Below the pieces are notes generated by a model, which saw nothing but the letters and a program-made list of their open reading frames with translations, did not search any database and was not told the DNA's origin. From contig CADBPK010000060.1 in the NCBI GenBank assembly GCA_902796465.1, positions 1 through 6,894 of the forward strand: DNA of 6,894 nucleotides. Direction: 5' to 3'. Within the stretch, counting starts at the first letter, position 1, and each line of letters opens with the position of its first letter. Positions 1-6,459 of this stretch are shown here, in pieces. The translations under genes and the position numbers were made by a program. This stretch comes from an uncultured Erysipelotrichaceae bacterium (GTDB lineage: Bacteria > Bacillota_I > Bacilli_A > Erysipelotrichales > Erysipelotrichaceae).

Positions 1-12
1 CATCAGAGCACC

Positions 13-405
13 ATGTTTCCCCCTGCCCCGTTTGTCCTGGTCTTCCTTGTCAGAATACTGCGGAAGCTTCTTTCCGGGGGAACGGCGGATGAGATCGCGG
101 AAAAACTGGTTGGTCAGTTCGTGTATTACACCGATGTATGCAGTGATGCTGAAAAGCTTGAACATGCGCAGCCATTAAGTCATTTTTCAGACCTTCTGAA
201 CGATGAATATCTTTTGTCGGAAGATGATATCGAAGAAGACCTGGAAAGAATTTATGCGGATCCTGAGGCAGTCCCTGATCAGCTGTTTTACAGCTTTTAT
301 TACTATGCCCGGATCGTATTGTCACAGGTTCCCGATATCCTTGATCAGTATGGAAAGTTTCCTGAAGAAAGCAGGGAGCTCAGAAACAAGATAATGGAAA
401 TGTAA
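13..405 (+). CDS. Hypothetical acidic protein, possibly 5'-partial
   Basis: I do not recognise this 130-residue protein. It opens with a short hydrophobic, proline-containing stretch (about residues 2-15), then a basic patch (RILRKLL). The rest is mostly helical and strongly acidic around residues 66-82 (EDDIEEDLERIYADPEA), with a Tyr/Phe cluster near residues 92-98 (FYSFYYYAR). It has no cysteine-based metal site and no obvious catalytic motif. The reading frame is open to the left edge of the window (four codons before the first ATG), and no convincing Shine-Dalgarno lies in those 12 bases, so the true start may be upstream. Its stop codon is followed at once by the ATG of the metallo-beta-lactamase-fold gene, which suggests translational coupling and a shared transcript. 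That adjacency is the best evidence it is real. Function unknown; a small partner of the hydrolase or M50 peptidase is only a guess. Confidence 0.72.
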   Translation: MFPPAPFVLVFLVRILRKLLSGGTADEIAEKLVGQFVYYTDVCSDAEKLEHAQPLSHFSDLLNDEYLLSEDDIEEDLERIYADPEAVPDQLFYSFYYYARIVLSQVPDILDQYGKFPEESRELRNKIMEM

Positions 406-1485
406 ATGATGATCGTCAGAATACTTGTGATTACAGCTGTATCGTCTGTCGTACTGTTTATGATTGTTCTGCTCATCATGCGGTACTACCCTCCCGTCGG
501 CAGATTGCCCGGCCGGGAAAAGCAGAAAGAATATGCTCAGAAGTGCAGGCTGTATTATGACAATCATTTTCATAATGAAAACGACTACAGCATCATGACG
601 GGGAAGCGGTCAAAGGCAGGTGAACGCACAAAACCGGAAAAGCGTATTCCGGTGCGGAAGATCGAAACCGTTGAACATGCGGGAAGCGATGAAATGCGGG
701 TGGTCTGGCTCGGCCATTCTTCCGCCCTCGTCCAGATGGGTGAAAGGAATATCCTTCTGGATCCCATGCTTGGTGAATATTGTTCCCCTGTCGGCATCCC
801 CGGCATGAAGCGTTTTTCCGATATCCCCCTTACGGCGGAAAACATGCCCGGGATCGATGTACTGTTTATCTCACATGATCATTACGATCATCTCGATCAC
901 GCTTCCATCAAGGCCATTGACAGTAAGGTTAACCATTACATCGTTCCTCTGGGAGTTGATGTGATCCTGTCAGGCTGGGGCATAAACGAGGATAAGCTCC
1001 ATGCACTTGAATGGTGGGAAAGCCTGGAACTTGACGGCATAACATATACACTGATTCCCTCACAGCATTCCTCCTTCCGCAATCCCATGCATGCCTATTC
1101 AACTCTGTGGGGCGGCATTTACATCCGGAATGACAGGCACAGCCTGTACTTTACGGGAGACTGCGGGTACTGCGATGTTTTCACAAAAGTCCATGAATGT
1201 TTCGGTGAAACGGAGCTGATGCTGGCGGATTCCGGGCAGTATAACGATGCCTGGGCACAGACACATATGACACCGGAACAGGCAGTACAGGCCGCAAAGG
1301 ACGCGCATGCCGCATGGCTGATGCCCGTCCACTGGGGCGCGTTCAGGTTATCCACGCATCCATGGGACGATCCGCCGAAGCGCGCCCTGAAAGCAGCGGC
1401 GGAACAGGGTGTTTCCCTGGTTCTCCCTGAGATCGGCCAAATGGTATATTGCGACAATATCTCTTCCTGCACGGAACATTGGTGA
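406..1485 (+). CDS. Membrane-anchored metallo-beta-lactamase-fold hydrolase (NAPE-PLD/UlaG-like)
   Basis: This 359-residue metal-dependent hydrolase belongs to the COG2220 (UlaG/NAPE-PLD-like) branch of the metallo-beta-lactamase fold. Residues 3-25 form one hydrophobic helix, probably a membrane anchor. They are followed by a YYPPVGRLPGRE segment and an HFHNEN element resembling the N-terminal region of bacterial NAPE-PLD-like proteins. The fold starts near residue 98 (VVWLGHSSALVQ). The zinc motif HxHxDH is intact at H157, H159, D161 and H162. Further expected ligands are H221 (PSQHSS), D252 (FTGDCGY) and H309 (MPVHWGAF). The substrate cannot be read from sequence: known family members act on phosphodiester lipids (NAPE-PLD) or on L-ascorbate-6-phosphate (UlaG), and the N-terminal region favours the former type. 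ATG 406 directly abuts the preceding stop codon; a second ATG follows at 409. The M50 peptidase gene starts 26 bases after its stop. Family assignment is secure; substrate and membrane topology are inference. Confidence 0.93.
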   Translation: MMIVRILVITAVSSVVLFMIVLLIMRYYPPVGRLPGREKQKEYAQKCRLYYDNHFHNENDYSIMTGKRSKAGERTKPEKRIPVRKIETVEHAGSDEMRVVWLGHSSALVQMGERNILLDPMLGEYCSPVGIPGMKRFSDIPLTAENMPGIDVLFISHDHYDHLDHASIKAIDSKVNHYIVPLGVDVILSGWGINEDKLHALEWWESLELDGITYTLIPSQHSSFRNPMHAYSTLWGGIYIRNDRHSLYFTGDCGYCDVFTKVHECFGETELMLADSGQYNDAWAQTHMTPEQAVQAAKDAHAAWLMPVHWGAFRLSTHPWDDPPKRALKAAAEQGVSLVLPEIGQMVYCDNISSCTEHW

Positions 1486-1511
1486 GAAGCGTACAGATAG
1501 GAAAACCTGCT

Positions 1512-2651
1512 ATGAATACGAAAGTGAAAAAACAACACCCGCAGATGCTCGGCATTCTGCTGTATATGCTGATCGGCGCTGCCTGCGGCATACTGATCAT
1601 CAGTTATATGGAAACGCTCGCAGACGCGGGAGCTCCGGCAGGCGGACTGCTGCTGTTTATCCCCCTGCTGCTTTCCGTTTATATCGCAATGATCCTGCAG
1701 ACTGCCATTCATGAAGCCGGACATCTGGTTTTCGGACTGCTCACCGGCTACCAGTTTGTTTCATACCGGGTATTTAACTGGATGTGGCTGAAGAAAGAAG
1801 GAAAGATCCGTTTCCGGCGTATGTCACTTGCCGGGACAGGAGGACAGTGCCTGATGTCCCCGCCGGATCGGAAAGACGGGAAAACACCGGTGCTTCTCTA
1901 CAATTTCGGCGGCGCGATCATGAACCTGATCGCCTCCGCGGTCTTCATCTGGGCTTCCTTTCAGTTTTCCCCTGTTTCGTTCTTCACTGTTTTCTTCCGG
2001 ATCTTTGCCCTGATCGGCATCGCCTTTGCATGTCTGAACGGCATTCCCCTTAATCTCGGACCGGCAGACAATGACGGATCCAATGCCCTTGCGTTAATGC
2101 GGAACGAAGAAGCTGTCCGGGCTTTCCGGATCCAGCTGGAAGCCAACGCGGAAGCCGCCGCCGGCAAACGTCTCGGGGAGATGCCGGAAGAATGGTTCGT
2201 CATGCCGGATGATGAAGCGATGAACAACAGTCTGACTGCGGTAATCGGCGTACTTGTCTGCAGCCGGCTTATGGATCAGCACCGATTTGCGGAAGCGGAT
2301 GCCTGTATGGAACATATCCTCTCCATCAAAAGCAGGATCGTACCGCTGCACCGGACCTTTCTGACCTGTGACCGTATCTTCGTGGAACTGATGGGTGACA
2401 ATGATCCGGACAAGCTGAATGCCCTGCTTACGGAAGAGCAGAAGAAAATGATGAAGACATCGGAAACCGTTCCTTCCGTCCTCCGCACGGAATACGCGTA
2501 TGCCCTTCTGGCTGAACATGATACTGCCAAAGCAAAAGAGATCGAAAAAAAGTTTGAACGGGTCGCTTCCGATTATCCATATACAGGAGATATCGCGGAA
2601 GAAAAGGAATTTATGCAGATGATACGGGAACATGTAACTCCTGCGGGATGA
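1512..2651 (+). CDS. M50-family (site-2-protease-like) membrane metallopeptidase with helical C-terminal tail
   Basis: This is a 379-residue intramembrane zinc metallopeptidase candidate. Hydrophobic segments lie at about residues 11-31, 43-66, 127-152 and 154-178. The catalytic HExxH motif is H67-E68-A69-G70-H71 at the end of the second segment. The matching M50 motif NxxP...DG is N176-G-I-P179 with D188-G189 (NGIPLNLGPADNDG), so all expected metal ligands are present. Between them is a GTGGQC loop (residues 108-113). From about residue 190 the protein is soluble, helical and TPR-like, probably cytoplasmic, and could bind a substrate or partner. I chose ATG 1512 because AGGAAAA sits about 9 bases upstream; an in-frame ATG at 1449 would overlap the hydrolase gene by 37 bases and lacks such a site. 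It is probably cotranscribed with the upstream hydrolase. Its substrate is unknown, and no anti-sigma factor or obvious membrane substrate is encoded nearby. No intrinsic terminator is visible after it. Confidence 0.9.
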   Translation: MNTKVKKQHPQMLGILLYMLIGAACGILIISYMETLADAGAPAGGLLLFIPLLLSVYIAMILQTAIHEAGHLVFGLLTGYQFVSYRVFNWMWLKKEGKIRFRRMSLAGTGGQCLMSPPDRKDGKTPVLLYNFGGAIMNLIASAVFIWASFQFSPVSFFTVFFRIFALIGIAFACLNGIPLNLGPADNDGSNALALMRNEEAVRAFRIQLEANAEAAAGKRLGEMPEEWFVMPDDEAMNNSLTAVIGVLVCSRLMDQHRFAEADACMEHILSIKSRIVPLHRTFLTCDRIFVELMGDNDPDKLNALLTEEQKKMMKTSETVPSVLRTEYAYALLAEHDTAKAKEIEKKFERVASDYPYTGDIAEEKEFMQMIREHVTPAG

Positions 2652-2702
2652 AACTTAGATACACTTTGCGGACATTTGTCTCAGACCAGTTTCATATCTG
2701 CA

Positions 2703-2711
2703 TGATATAAT
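2703..2711 (+). promoter_or_regulatory. Extended -10 promoter element upstream of the DegV gene
   Basis: TGATATAAT is a perfect extended -10 (TGn plus TATAAT). No good -35 hexamer lies 16-18 bases upstream, which extended -10 promoters tolerate. Transcription would begin near 2718, giving a leader of about 50 bases before the DegV start. A short dyad (ATATC 2694-2698 and GATAT 2704-2708) overlaps the element. Confidence 0.6.
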
Positions 2712-2760
2712 TCCTTTGTTATTCCTAATACAGCCGGGATAACAGAAAATATTGTTTTTT

Positions 2761-2765
2761 GGAGG
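2761..2765 (+). promoter_or_regulatory. Ribosome binding site that fixes the DegV start
   Basis: GGAGG, five bases before ATG 2771. It rules out the in-frame TTG at 2759, which overlaps this site and would add four residues. Confidence 0.85.
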
Positions 2766-2770
2766 TAATT

Positions 2771-3637
2771 ATGTCGTCATTTGCTGTTTTCGCGGACGGG
2801 ACCGCGAACCTGCCCGGAAGTCTTCTGGACGGAATCACCCTTCTCCCGAGTGAATATACCCGGGACGGCGTGCCTGTCACCTATACGGGAGATATCGAGC
2901 ATTTTGACATGCATTCCTATTATGAAGAACTCCGGCACGGCGCGAATATCCGCACCAGCCTGCTGAATACAGCGCTCTTCCTGACCAGTTTTGAACCTTT
3001 GCTGAAAGAAGGTCAGGATATCATCTATATCGCGATGAGCTCAGGCATCAGCGGCACATACAATGCCGCACAGACCGCAGCGCAGCAATTGATGGAGGAC
3101 TATCCGGAACGGTTTGTCCATATCGTGGACTCCCACGGATGCGGGTTCGGCAACGGCATGCTGGCAATCCGTGCAGCACAACTCAGCAAAGAAGGAACGG
3201 ATGTCCGGGAAGCCGCAAACATCCTGGATGAACTTGTGGATCACTGCTGCCAGTATTTTACCGTCGATGACCTGAATTTCCTGAAGCGTACCGGAAGAGT
3301 CAGCGGCGCTGCTGCCCTGATCGGGACGACCCTGCAGATCAAACCGATCCTCTACGGCGACCATACCGGCCATATCGTTTCATGCGCCAACTGCCGCGGC
3401 AGAAAGAAAGCCATCCGGAAACTTGCTGAAAAGTACAGTGAAAAAAGACTGGATCTCACCGCACCGAAAGTCTATATATCCAACGGTGACTGTATGGAAG
3501 ATGCCCTGAAGCTGAAGGAAATGATCCTTGAGATCACCCCGGATGCCGATATCATCATCGTTCCTCATGAGCCTTTCTCAGGCGCCCATGTCGGACCCGG
3601 CATGCTGGGACTCTTCTTCCTCGGAAAAGAACGGTAG
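2771..3637 (+). CDS. DegV family fatty-acid-binding protein (FakB-like)
   Basis: This 288-residue protein is full length for DegV proteins. Members bind one fatty acid, and the characterised ones (FakB) present it to the kinase FakA for phosphorylation on the way to phospholipid synthesis. The domain spans the whole protein. It includes an N-terminal ADGTANLP loop with D9, T62-S63 (IRTSLLN, in place of the commoner TSQPS), SSGISGTY (90-97), DSHGCGFGNG, the FLKRTGRVSG segment around R173, and GAHVGPGMLGLFF (from residue 271). Thr62 and His273 lie where FakB proteins contact the fatty-acid carboxylate; that correspondence is from memory of the family. No FakA-like kinase is in the window, and DegV paralogues are commonly scattered, so this may be one of several. 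It has its own promoter-like element and a strong RBS, and is followed by an intrinsic terminator, so it is probably monocistronic. Family is certain; ligand is unknown. Confidence 0.95.
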   Translation: MSSFAVFADGTANLPGSLLDGITLLPSEYTRDGVPVTYTGDIEHFDMHSYYEELRHGANIRTSLLNTALFLTSFEPLLKEGQDIIYIAMSSGISGTYNAAQTAAQQLMEDYPERFVHIVDSHGCGFGNGMLAIRAAQLSKEGTDVREAANILDELVDHCCQYFTVDDLNFLKRTGRVSGAAALIGTTLQIKPILYGDHTGHIVSCANCRGRKKAIRKLAEKYSEKRLDLTAPKVYISNGDCMEDALKLKEMILEITPDADIIIVPHEPFSGAHVGPGMLGLFFLGKER

Positions 3638-3666
3638 GCCGGCTGTATATCAGTTTCAGAACAGAT

Positions 3667-3694
3667 ACCCGTATCACTGCGGGTTCTTTTTTTT
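3667..3694 (+). terminator. Intrinsic terminator after the DegV gene
   Basis: The stem is ACCCG (3667-3671) with CGGGT (3680-3684), around an 8-base loop. It is followed by TC and eight T residues (3687-3694). The stem is short, but the U-tract is long and the position, 29 bases past the stop, is right. Confidence 0.7.
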
Positions 3695-3703
3695 GTTCAG
3701 TCA

Positions 3704-3732
3704 TTGACGCACAAAAAGCGTCCTCAGAGAAT
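3704..3732 (+). promoter_or_regulatory. Candidate promoter for the PP2C phosphatase gene
   Basis: TTGACG (3704-3709, 5 of 6 to the -35 consensus) is followed after exactly 17 bases by GAGAAT (3727-3732, 4 of 6 to the -10 consensus). This predicts a start near 3739 and a leader of only about 15-21 bases. A perfect TATAAT at 3743-3748 also exists, but it lacks a -35 and sits so close to the coding start that it would give an almost leaderless message. A 5-bp inverted repeat (GACGC 3706-3710 and GCGTC 3718-3722) overlaps the -35. Confidence 0.42.
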
Positions 3733-3759
3733 CTCAGCAATGTATAATAATGAGTGAAC

Positions 3760-5484
3760 ATGAATCAGATACCGAAAGATAAAACCGGATCCAAGTCAAA
3801 ATCCCTGCAGACCAGGGTCTTTCGTGCGGTATTGATGGGGTCATTCCTGCTCGGGATCGTGACGCTTCTTGTCGGTATTGCGATCTATACCTATACCTTT
3901 CTGGAGTCACAGATCTCTTCTGCCTTCGGTCTCAGCATCACAGCAGGATCCATGATCTCCAAGACGGTCGATGTCGGAAGCCTTTCCAATGAGATCATGA
4001 CCGTATACAACGGTCTGAGTGAAGAAGAAAGACAGATGACCGGTACAGAGGAATACAATCGGCTGTTTGATTACGTATATGATAATCCTGAATACTGGAA
4101 ACTGATCGAGCTCCTGGATACATTCGCCTCCAATACGGATGTCAGTGATGTATATGTCGGTGTATATGACAGGCGGACACAATCCCTTGTCTATATATGC
4201 GATCCGGACAAACGTCAGAGCCGTGCCTGTCTGCCCGGGGAGTGGGAACCGCTGGAAGACAGGGAGCTGAATAAATTCCTGAAATGGGAAGGAAAAGGCG
4301 AGCTGTATGATATCGGCAAAACCGATCGGTACGGCTATATGTGCACAAGCGGATTCCCGCTGGACTTTGAAGAAGAAAACAGCCTGTTTGTCCTTGTGGA
4401 TATCACGCTGGACAGATTCCTGCGGGGATTGCGGCGGTTCGTACTGAGCTACACCGTGACGCTGATCCTGCTGGTAATACTGATCGGATGGTTCATGAAC
4501 AGGCATATGGACCGCATGCTGGTAAAACCGATCAACCGGATCGGGGAAGCGGCACGCAAATATGTAAAGGACAGGAAAGACGGATATACGGCCAACGATC
4601 ATTTCGCCTCGCTGGAGATCCATACCGGGGATGAGCTTGAAAACCTCGGAAATGTGATGGCGGAAATGGAAAAAGGCCTGGGTGAGTACGAACAGGACCT
4701 GACCAGAGCGACCGCGGACAGAGAACGTCTGACCGTCCAGCTGACCCTGGCGGAAAAGATCCAGGCAGAGATGCTGCCGAAGAACTTTGACGATTTCAGG
4801 GAACGGAATGAATTTGCCCTCTATGCCCTGATGGATCCGGCCATGGAAGTCGGCGGTGACTTCTATGACTTCTATATGCTGGATGATGACCATCTGGTCC
4901 TGACCATTGCGGATGTTTCCGGCAAGGGGATCCCCGCCGCCCTGTTCATGATGGCATCCAAGATCAAGATCGGGGATTATGTACGCATGGGTCTGCCGCT
5001 GGCGGAAGTCATGGAAAAAACCAACAATGATATCTGCGCGCAGAATGTCGAACAGATGTTCGTGACGGTATGGACAGGTATCCTCGAGATCTCCACGGGT
5101 ATCCTGAAAGCTGTCAATGCCGGTCATGAATACCCTGTGCTCAAAGATCCGGACGGTAAATTCGAATTGTTCAAAGACAAACACGGATTCGTCATCGGCG
5201 GCATGGACGGCATGAAATACAAAGAATATGAGATACAGATGCGTCCCGGATCGGCACTCTTCCTTTATACGGACGGTGTACCGGAAGCTACCAGCAAAGA
5301 CAATGAACTCTTCGGTACGGACCGCATGCTGGAAGCACTGAACAAAGACCCGGATGCCGCGCCGGAAGTTCTCCTGGAGAATGTGCACAAAGCCGCTGAT
5401 GCCTTCGGCGGTGAAGAACAGTTCGACGATCTGACGATGCTGTGCATAAGGTACTTCGGCCCTTCACAAAACAATGAACACTGA
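3760..5484 (+). CDS. Membrane sensor PP2C phosphatase: two TM, HAMP, SpoIIE/RsbU-type catalytic domain
   Basis: This 574-residue signalling phosphatase is related to RsbU/SpoIIE and removes phosphate from Ser/Thr, typically on an anti-sigma-factor antagonist. In order it has: a basic N-terminus; TM1 (about 22-44); an extracytoplasmic sensor region (about 45-226, no family recognised); TM2 (about 227-246); HAMP (about 247-300, with KPINRI and GDELENLGN); a coiled-coil linker including LAEKIQAEMLP; and the PP2C domain (about 345-570). Metal-site motifs are intact: GGDFYD (D367, D370), ADVSGKG (D385), NAGH (453-456), TDG (D505) and FDD (D556, D557). It should therefore be active. No STAS or anti-sigma gene is adjacent, so its target is encoded elsewhere. 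The start is uncertain: ATG 3760 has a weak GAG five bases upstream, while GTG 3754 would add two residues and has no RBS. It is flanked by terminators, so it is monocistronic. Confidence 0.94.
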   Translation: MNQIPKDKTGSKSKSLQTRVFRAVLMGSFLLGIVTLLVGIAIYTYTFLESQISSAFGLSITAGSMISKTVDVGSLSNEIMTVYNGLSEEERQMTGTEEYNRLFDYVYDNPEYWKLIELLDTFASNTDVSDVYVGVYDRRTQSLVYICDPDKRQSRACLPGEWEPLEDRELNKFLKWEGKGELYDIGKTDRYGYMCTSGFPLDFEEENSLFVLVDITLDRFLRGLRRFVLSYTVTLILLVILIGWFMNRHMDRMLVKPINRIGEAARKYVKDRKDGYTANDHFASLEIHTGDELENLGNVMAEMEKGLGEYEQDLTRATADRERLTVQLTLAEKIQAEMLPKNFDDFRERNEFALYALMDPAMEVGGDFYDFYMLDDDHLVLTIADVSGKGIPAALFMMASKIKIGDYVRMGLPLAEVMEKTNNDICAQNVEQMFVTVWTGILEISTGILKAVNAGHEYPVLKDPDGKFELFKDKHGFVIGGMDGMKYKEYEIQMRPGSALFLYTDGVPEATSKDNELFGTDRMLEALNKDPDAAPEVLLENVHKAADAFGGEEQFDDLTMLCIRYFGPSQNNEH

Positions 5485-5511
5485 CACAGAAACTGCGGTT
5501 TCTGTGTTTTT
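5484..5511 (+). terminator. Strong intrinsic terminator after the PP2C phosphatase gene
   Basis: A perfect 10-bp stem, ACACAGAAAC (5484-5493) with GTTTCTGTGT (5498-5507), encloses the tetraloop TGCG and is followed by TTTT (5508-5511). Its first base is the last base of the phosphatase stop codon, so hairpin and stop overlap. Confidence 0.88.
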
Positions 5512-5557
5512 CTGTTTCCCGATAAAGGAAAATATGGCATGATAGTGTTTGTTGCAA

Positions 5558-5563
5558 AAGGAG
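5558..5563 (+). promoter_or_regulatory. Ribosome binding site that fixes the NifX-SlyD fusion start
   Basis: AAGGAG, six bases before ATG 5570. The in-frame TTG at 5549 lies upstream of this site and can be set aside. Confidence 0.85.
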
Positions 5564-5569
5564 TTAAGT

Positions 5570-6400
5570 ATGAAGATCGCAGTAACATATGAAAACGGAA
5601 ATATCTTCCAGCATTTCGGAAGAACAGAAACATTCAAGATCTATGAAATTGAAAACAATACGGTCATCTCTTCGGAAGTGACCGGTACGGAAGGACATGC
5701 TCACGAAGCGCTTGCGGATTTCCTGAAAGCACAGGGTGTTGAAGTCCTGATCTGCGGCGGTATGGGTCCAGGGGCACAGAACGCCCTGGCACAGGCCGGC
5801 ATCGAAGTTTATGCAGGCGCGGAAGGCAGCTGTGATGAAGCTGTTGAAAAATACCTCAAAGGCGAGCTGGCTTCCACCGGTGTCAATTGTGATCACCATC
5901 AGGAAGAACAGGAAGGCTGTGATCCGAAACAATGTGCTTCCTGCCCGGGCTGCACACCGCAGATCATCCTGGAAGGAAAGAATGCAGGAAAGACTGTCCG
6001 CGTACACTACCGCGGGACATTCAATGACGGCACCCAGTTTGATTCCTCCTATGACCGCGGGGAACCGCTGGAATTCATCAGCGGCGCAGGCATGATGATC
6101 GCCGGCTTCGACAAGGCAGTTGTCAATATGGAACCGGGTGAGGTCACAGACATCCACCTGATGCCGGAAGAAGCCTACGGCATGCCGAATCCGAATGCGG
6201 TATTTACCGTACGCATTGCCGAACTGCCTGGATCGGAAGGGCTCGAAAAAGAACAGGTCGTATTCCTGCAGACAGAAGCCGGCTATCCGATGCGCGTCAG
6301 GGTAGCGGACAAGACAGAAACGGATATCACATTCGATGCCAACCATGAAATGGCCGGCAAAGAACTCAATTTCCGCATTGAACTGATCGAAGTACGCTGA
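5570..6400 (+). CDS. Fusion protein: NifX/NifB-type cluster-binding domain, Cys/His hinge, SlyD-like FKBP isomerase
   Basis: This 276-residue protein has two recognisable domains. Residues 1 to about 100 match the dinitrogenase iron-molybdenum cofactor (NifX/NifB C-terminal/MTH1175-like) fold: MKIAVTYENGNIFQHFGR at the start, then a GHAHEALADFLKAQGVEVLICGGMG segment (C62) and AGAEGSCDEAVEKYL (C88). A Cys/His-rich hinge follows, with C107-D-H109-H110 and C117, C122, C125, C128, a likely metal or cluster site. Residues about 135-276 are a SlyD-like FKBP prolyl isomerase with Y147 and D158 (VHYRGTFNDG, FDSS), FISGAGMMIAGFDKAV, the inserted flap after ELPGSEGLEKEQVVFLQTEAG, and the SlyD signature FDANHEMAGKELNF. 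The His-rich nickel-binding tail of classical SlyD is absent; the hinge may replace it. No nif or hydrogenase genes are nearby. It is likely cytosolic and monocistronic between two terminators. Domain calls are strong; a role in metal-protein maturation is inference. Confidence 0.93.
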   Translation: MKIAVTYENGNIFQHFGRTETFKIYEIENNTVISSEVTGTEGHAHEALADFLKAQGVEVLICGGMGPGAQNALAQAGIEVYAGAEGSCDEAVEKYLKGELASTGVNCDHHQEEQEGCDPKQCASCPGCTPQIILEGKNAGKTVRVHYRGTFNDGTQFDSSYDRGEPLEFISGAGMMIAGFDKAVVNMEPGEVTDIHLMPEEAYGMPNPNAVFTVRIAELPGSEGLEKEQVVFLQTEAGYPMRVRVADKTETDITFDANHEMAGKELNFRIELIEVR

Positions 6401-6403
6401 ACG

Positions 6404-6435
6404 AAAATACCGGATTGTGATGATCCGGTATTTTT
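6404..6435. terminator. Bidirectional intrinsic terminator between convergent genes
   Basis: A stem of about 12 bp, AAAATACCGGAT (6404-6415) with ATCCGGTATTTT (6423-6434), encloses a 7-base loop. The plus strand reads into five T residues (6431-6435). The minus strand reads into four (complement of 6404-6407), so one hairpin can end the fusion gene and the acetyltransferase gene. Confidence 0.85.
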
Positions 6436-6459
6436 AGATTTGCCGCCTGTATCTTTTGC

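Noticed and set aside
1449..1511. Upstream ATG 1449 as start of the M50 peptidase
   Set aside because: It would overlap the hydrolase gene by 37 bases and has no RBS. ATG 1512 has AGGAAAA at good spacing and starts a normal lysine-rich leader before TM1.
2740..2760. AACA/TGTT hairpin with T6 before the DegV gene as a terminator for the M50 transcript
   Set aside because: The stem is only four A/T-rich pairs and the T-run leads directly into the DegV RBS, so it is too weak to call.
2652..2770. Riboswitch or small RNA in the DegV leader
   Set aside because: After the predicted start near 2718 only about 50 bases remain, with no stable paired structure or recognisable aptamer motif.
3907..5388. 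Long minus-strand open frame (493 codons) opposite the PP2C phosphatase gene
   Set aside because: It is the mirror of a clearly coding plus-strand gene with intact PP2C motifs. Its translation is rich in His, Phe and Gln, has no recognisable domain, and has no supporting RBS context.
5518..5550. Promoter for the NifX-SlyD fusion gene around TATGGCATGATAGTG
   Set aside because: CATGAT or GATAGT match the -10 only 4 of 6 and no -35 hexamer fits at 16-18 bases. A promoter must exist between the terminator and the gene, but I cannot place it with confidence.
5564..6346. Minus-strand open frame (260 codons) opposite the NifX-SlyD fusion gene
   Set aside because: The plus strand encodes two recognisable domains in one frame with a strong RBS. 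The opposite frame resembles no protein and arises from the codon bias of the real gene.
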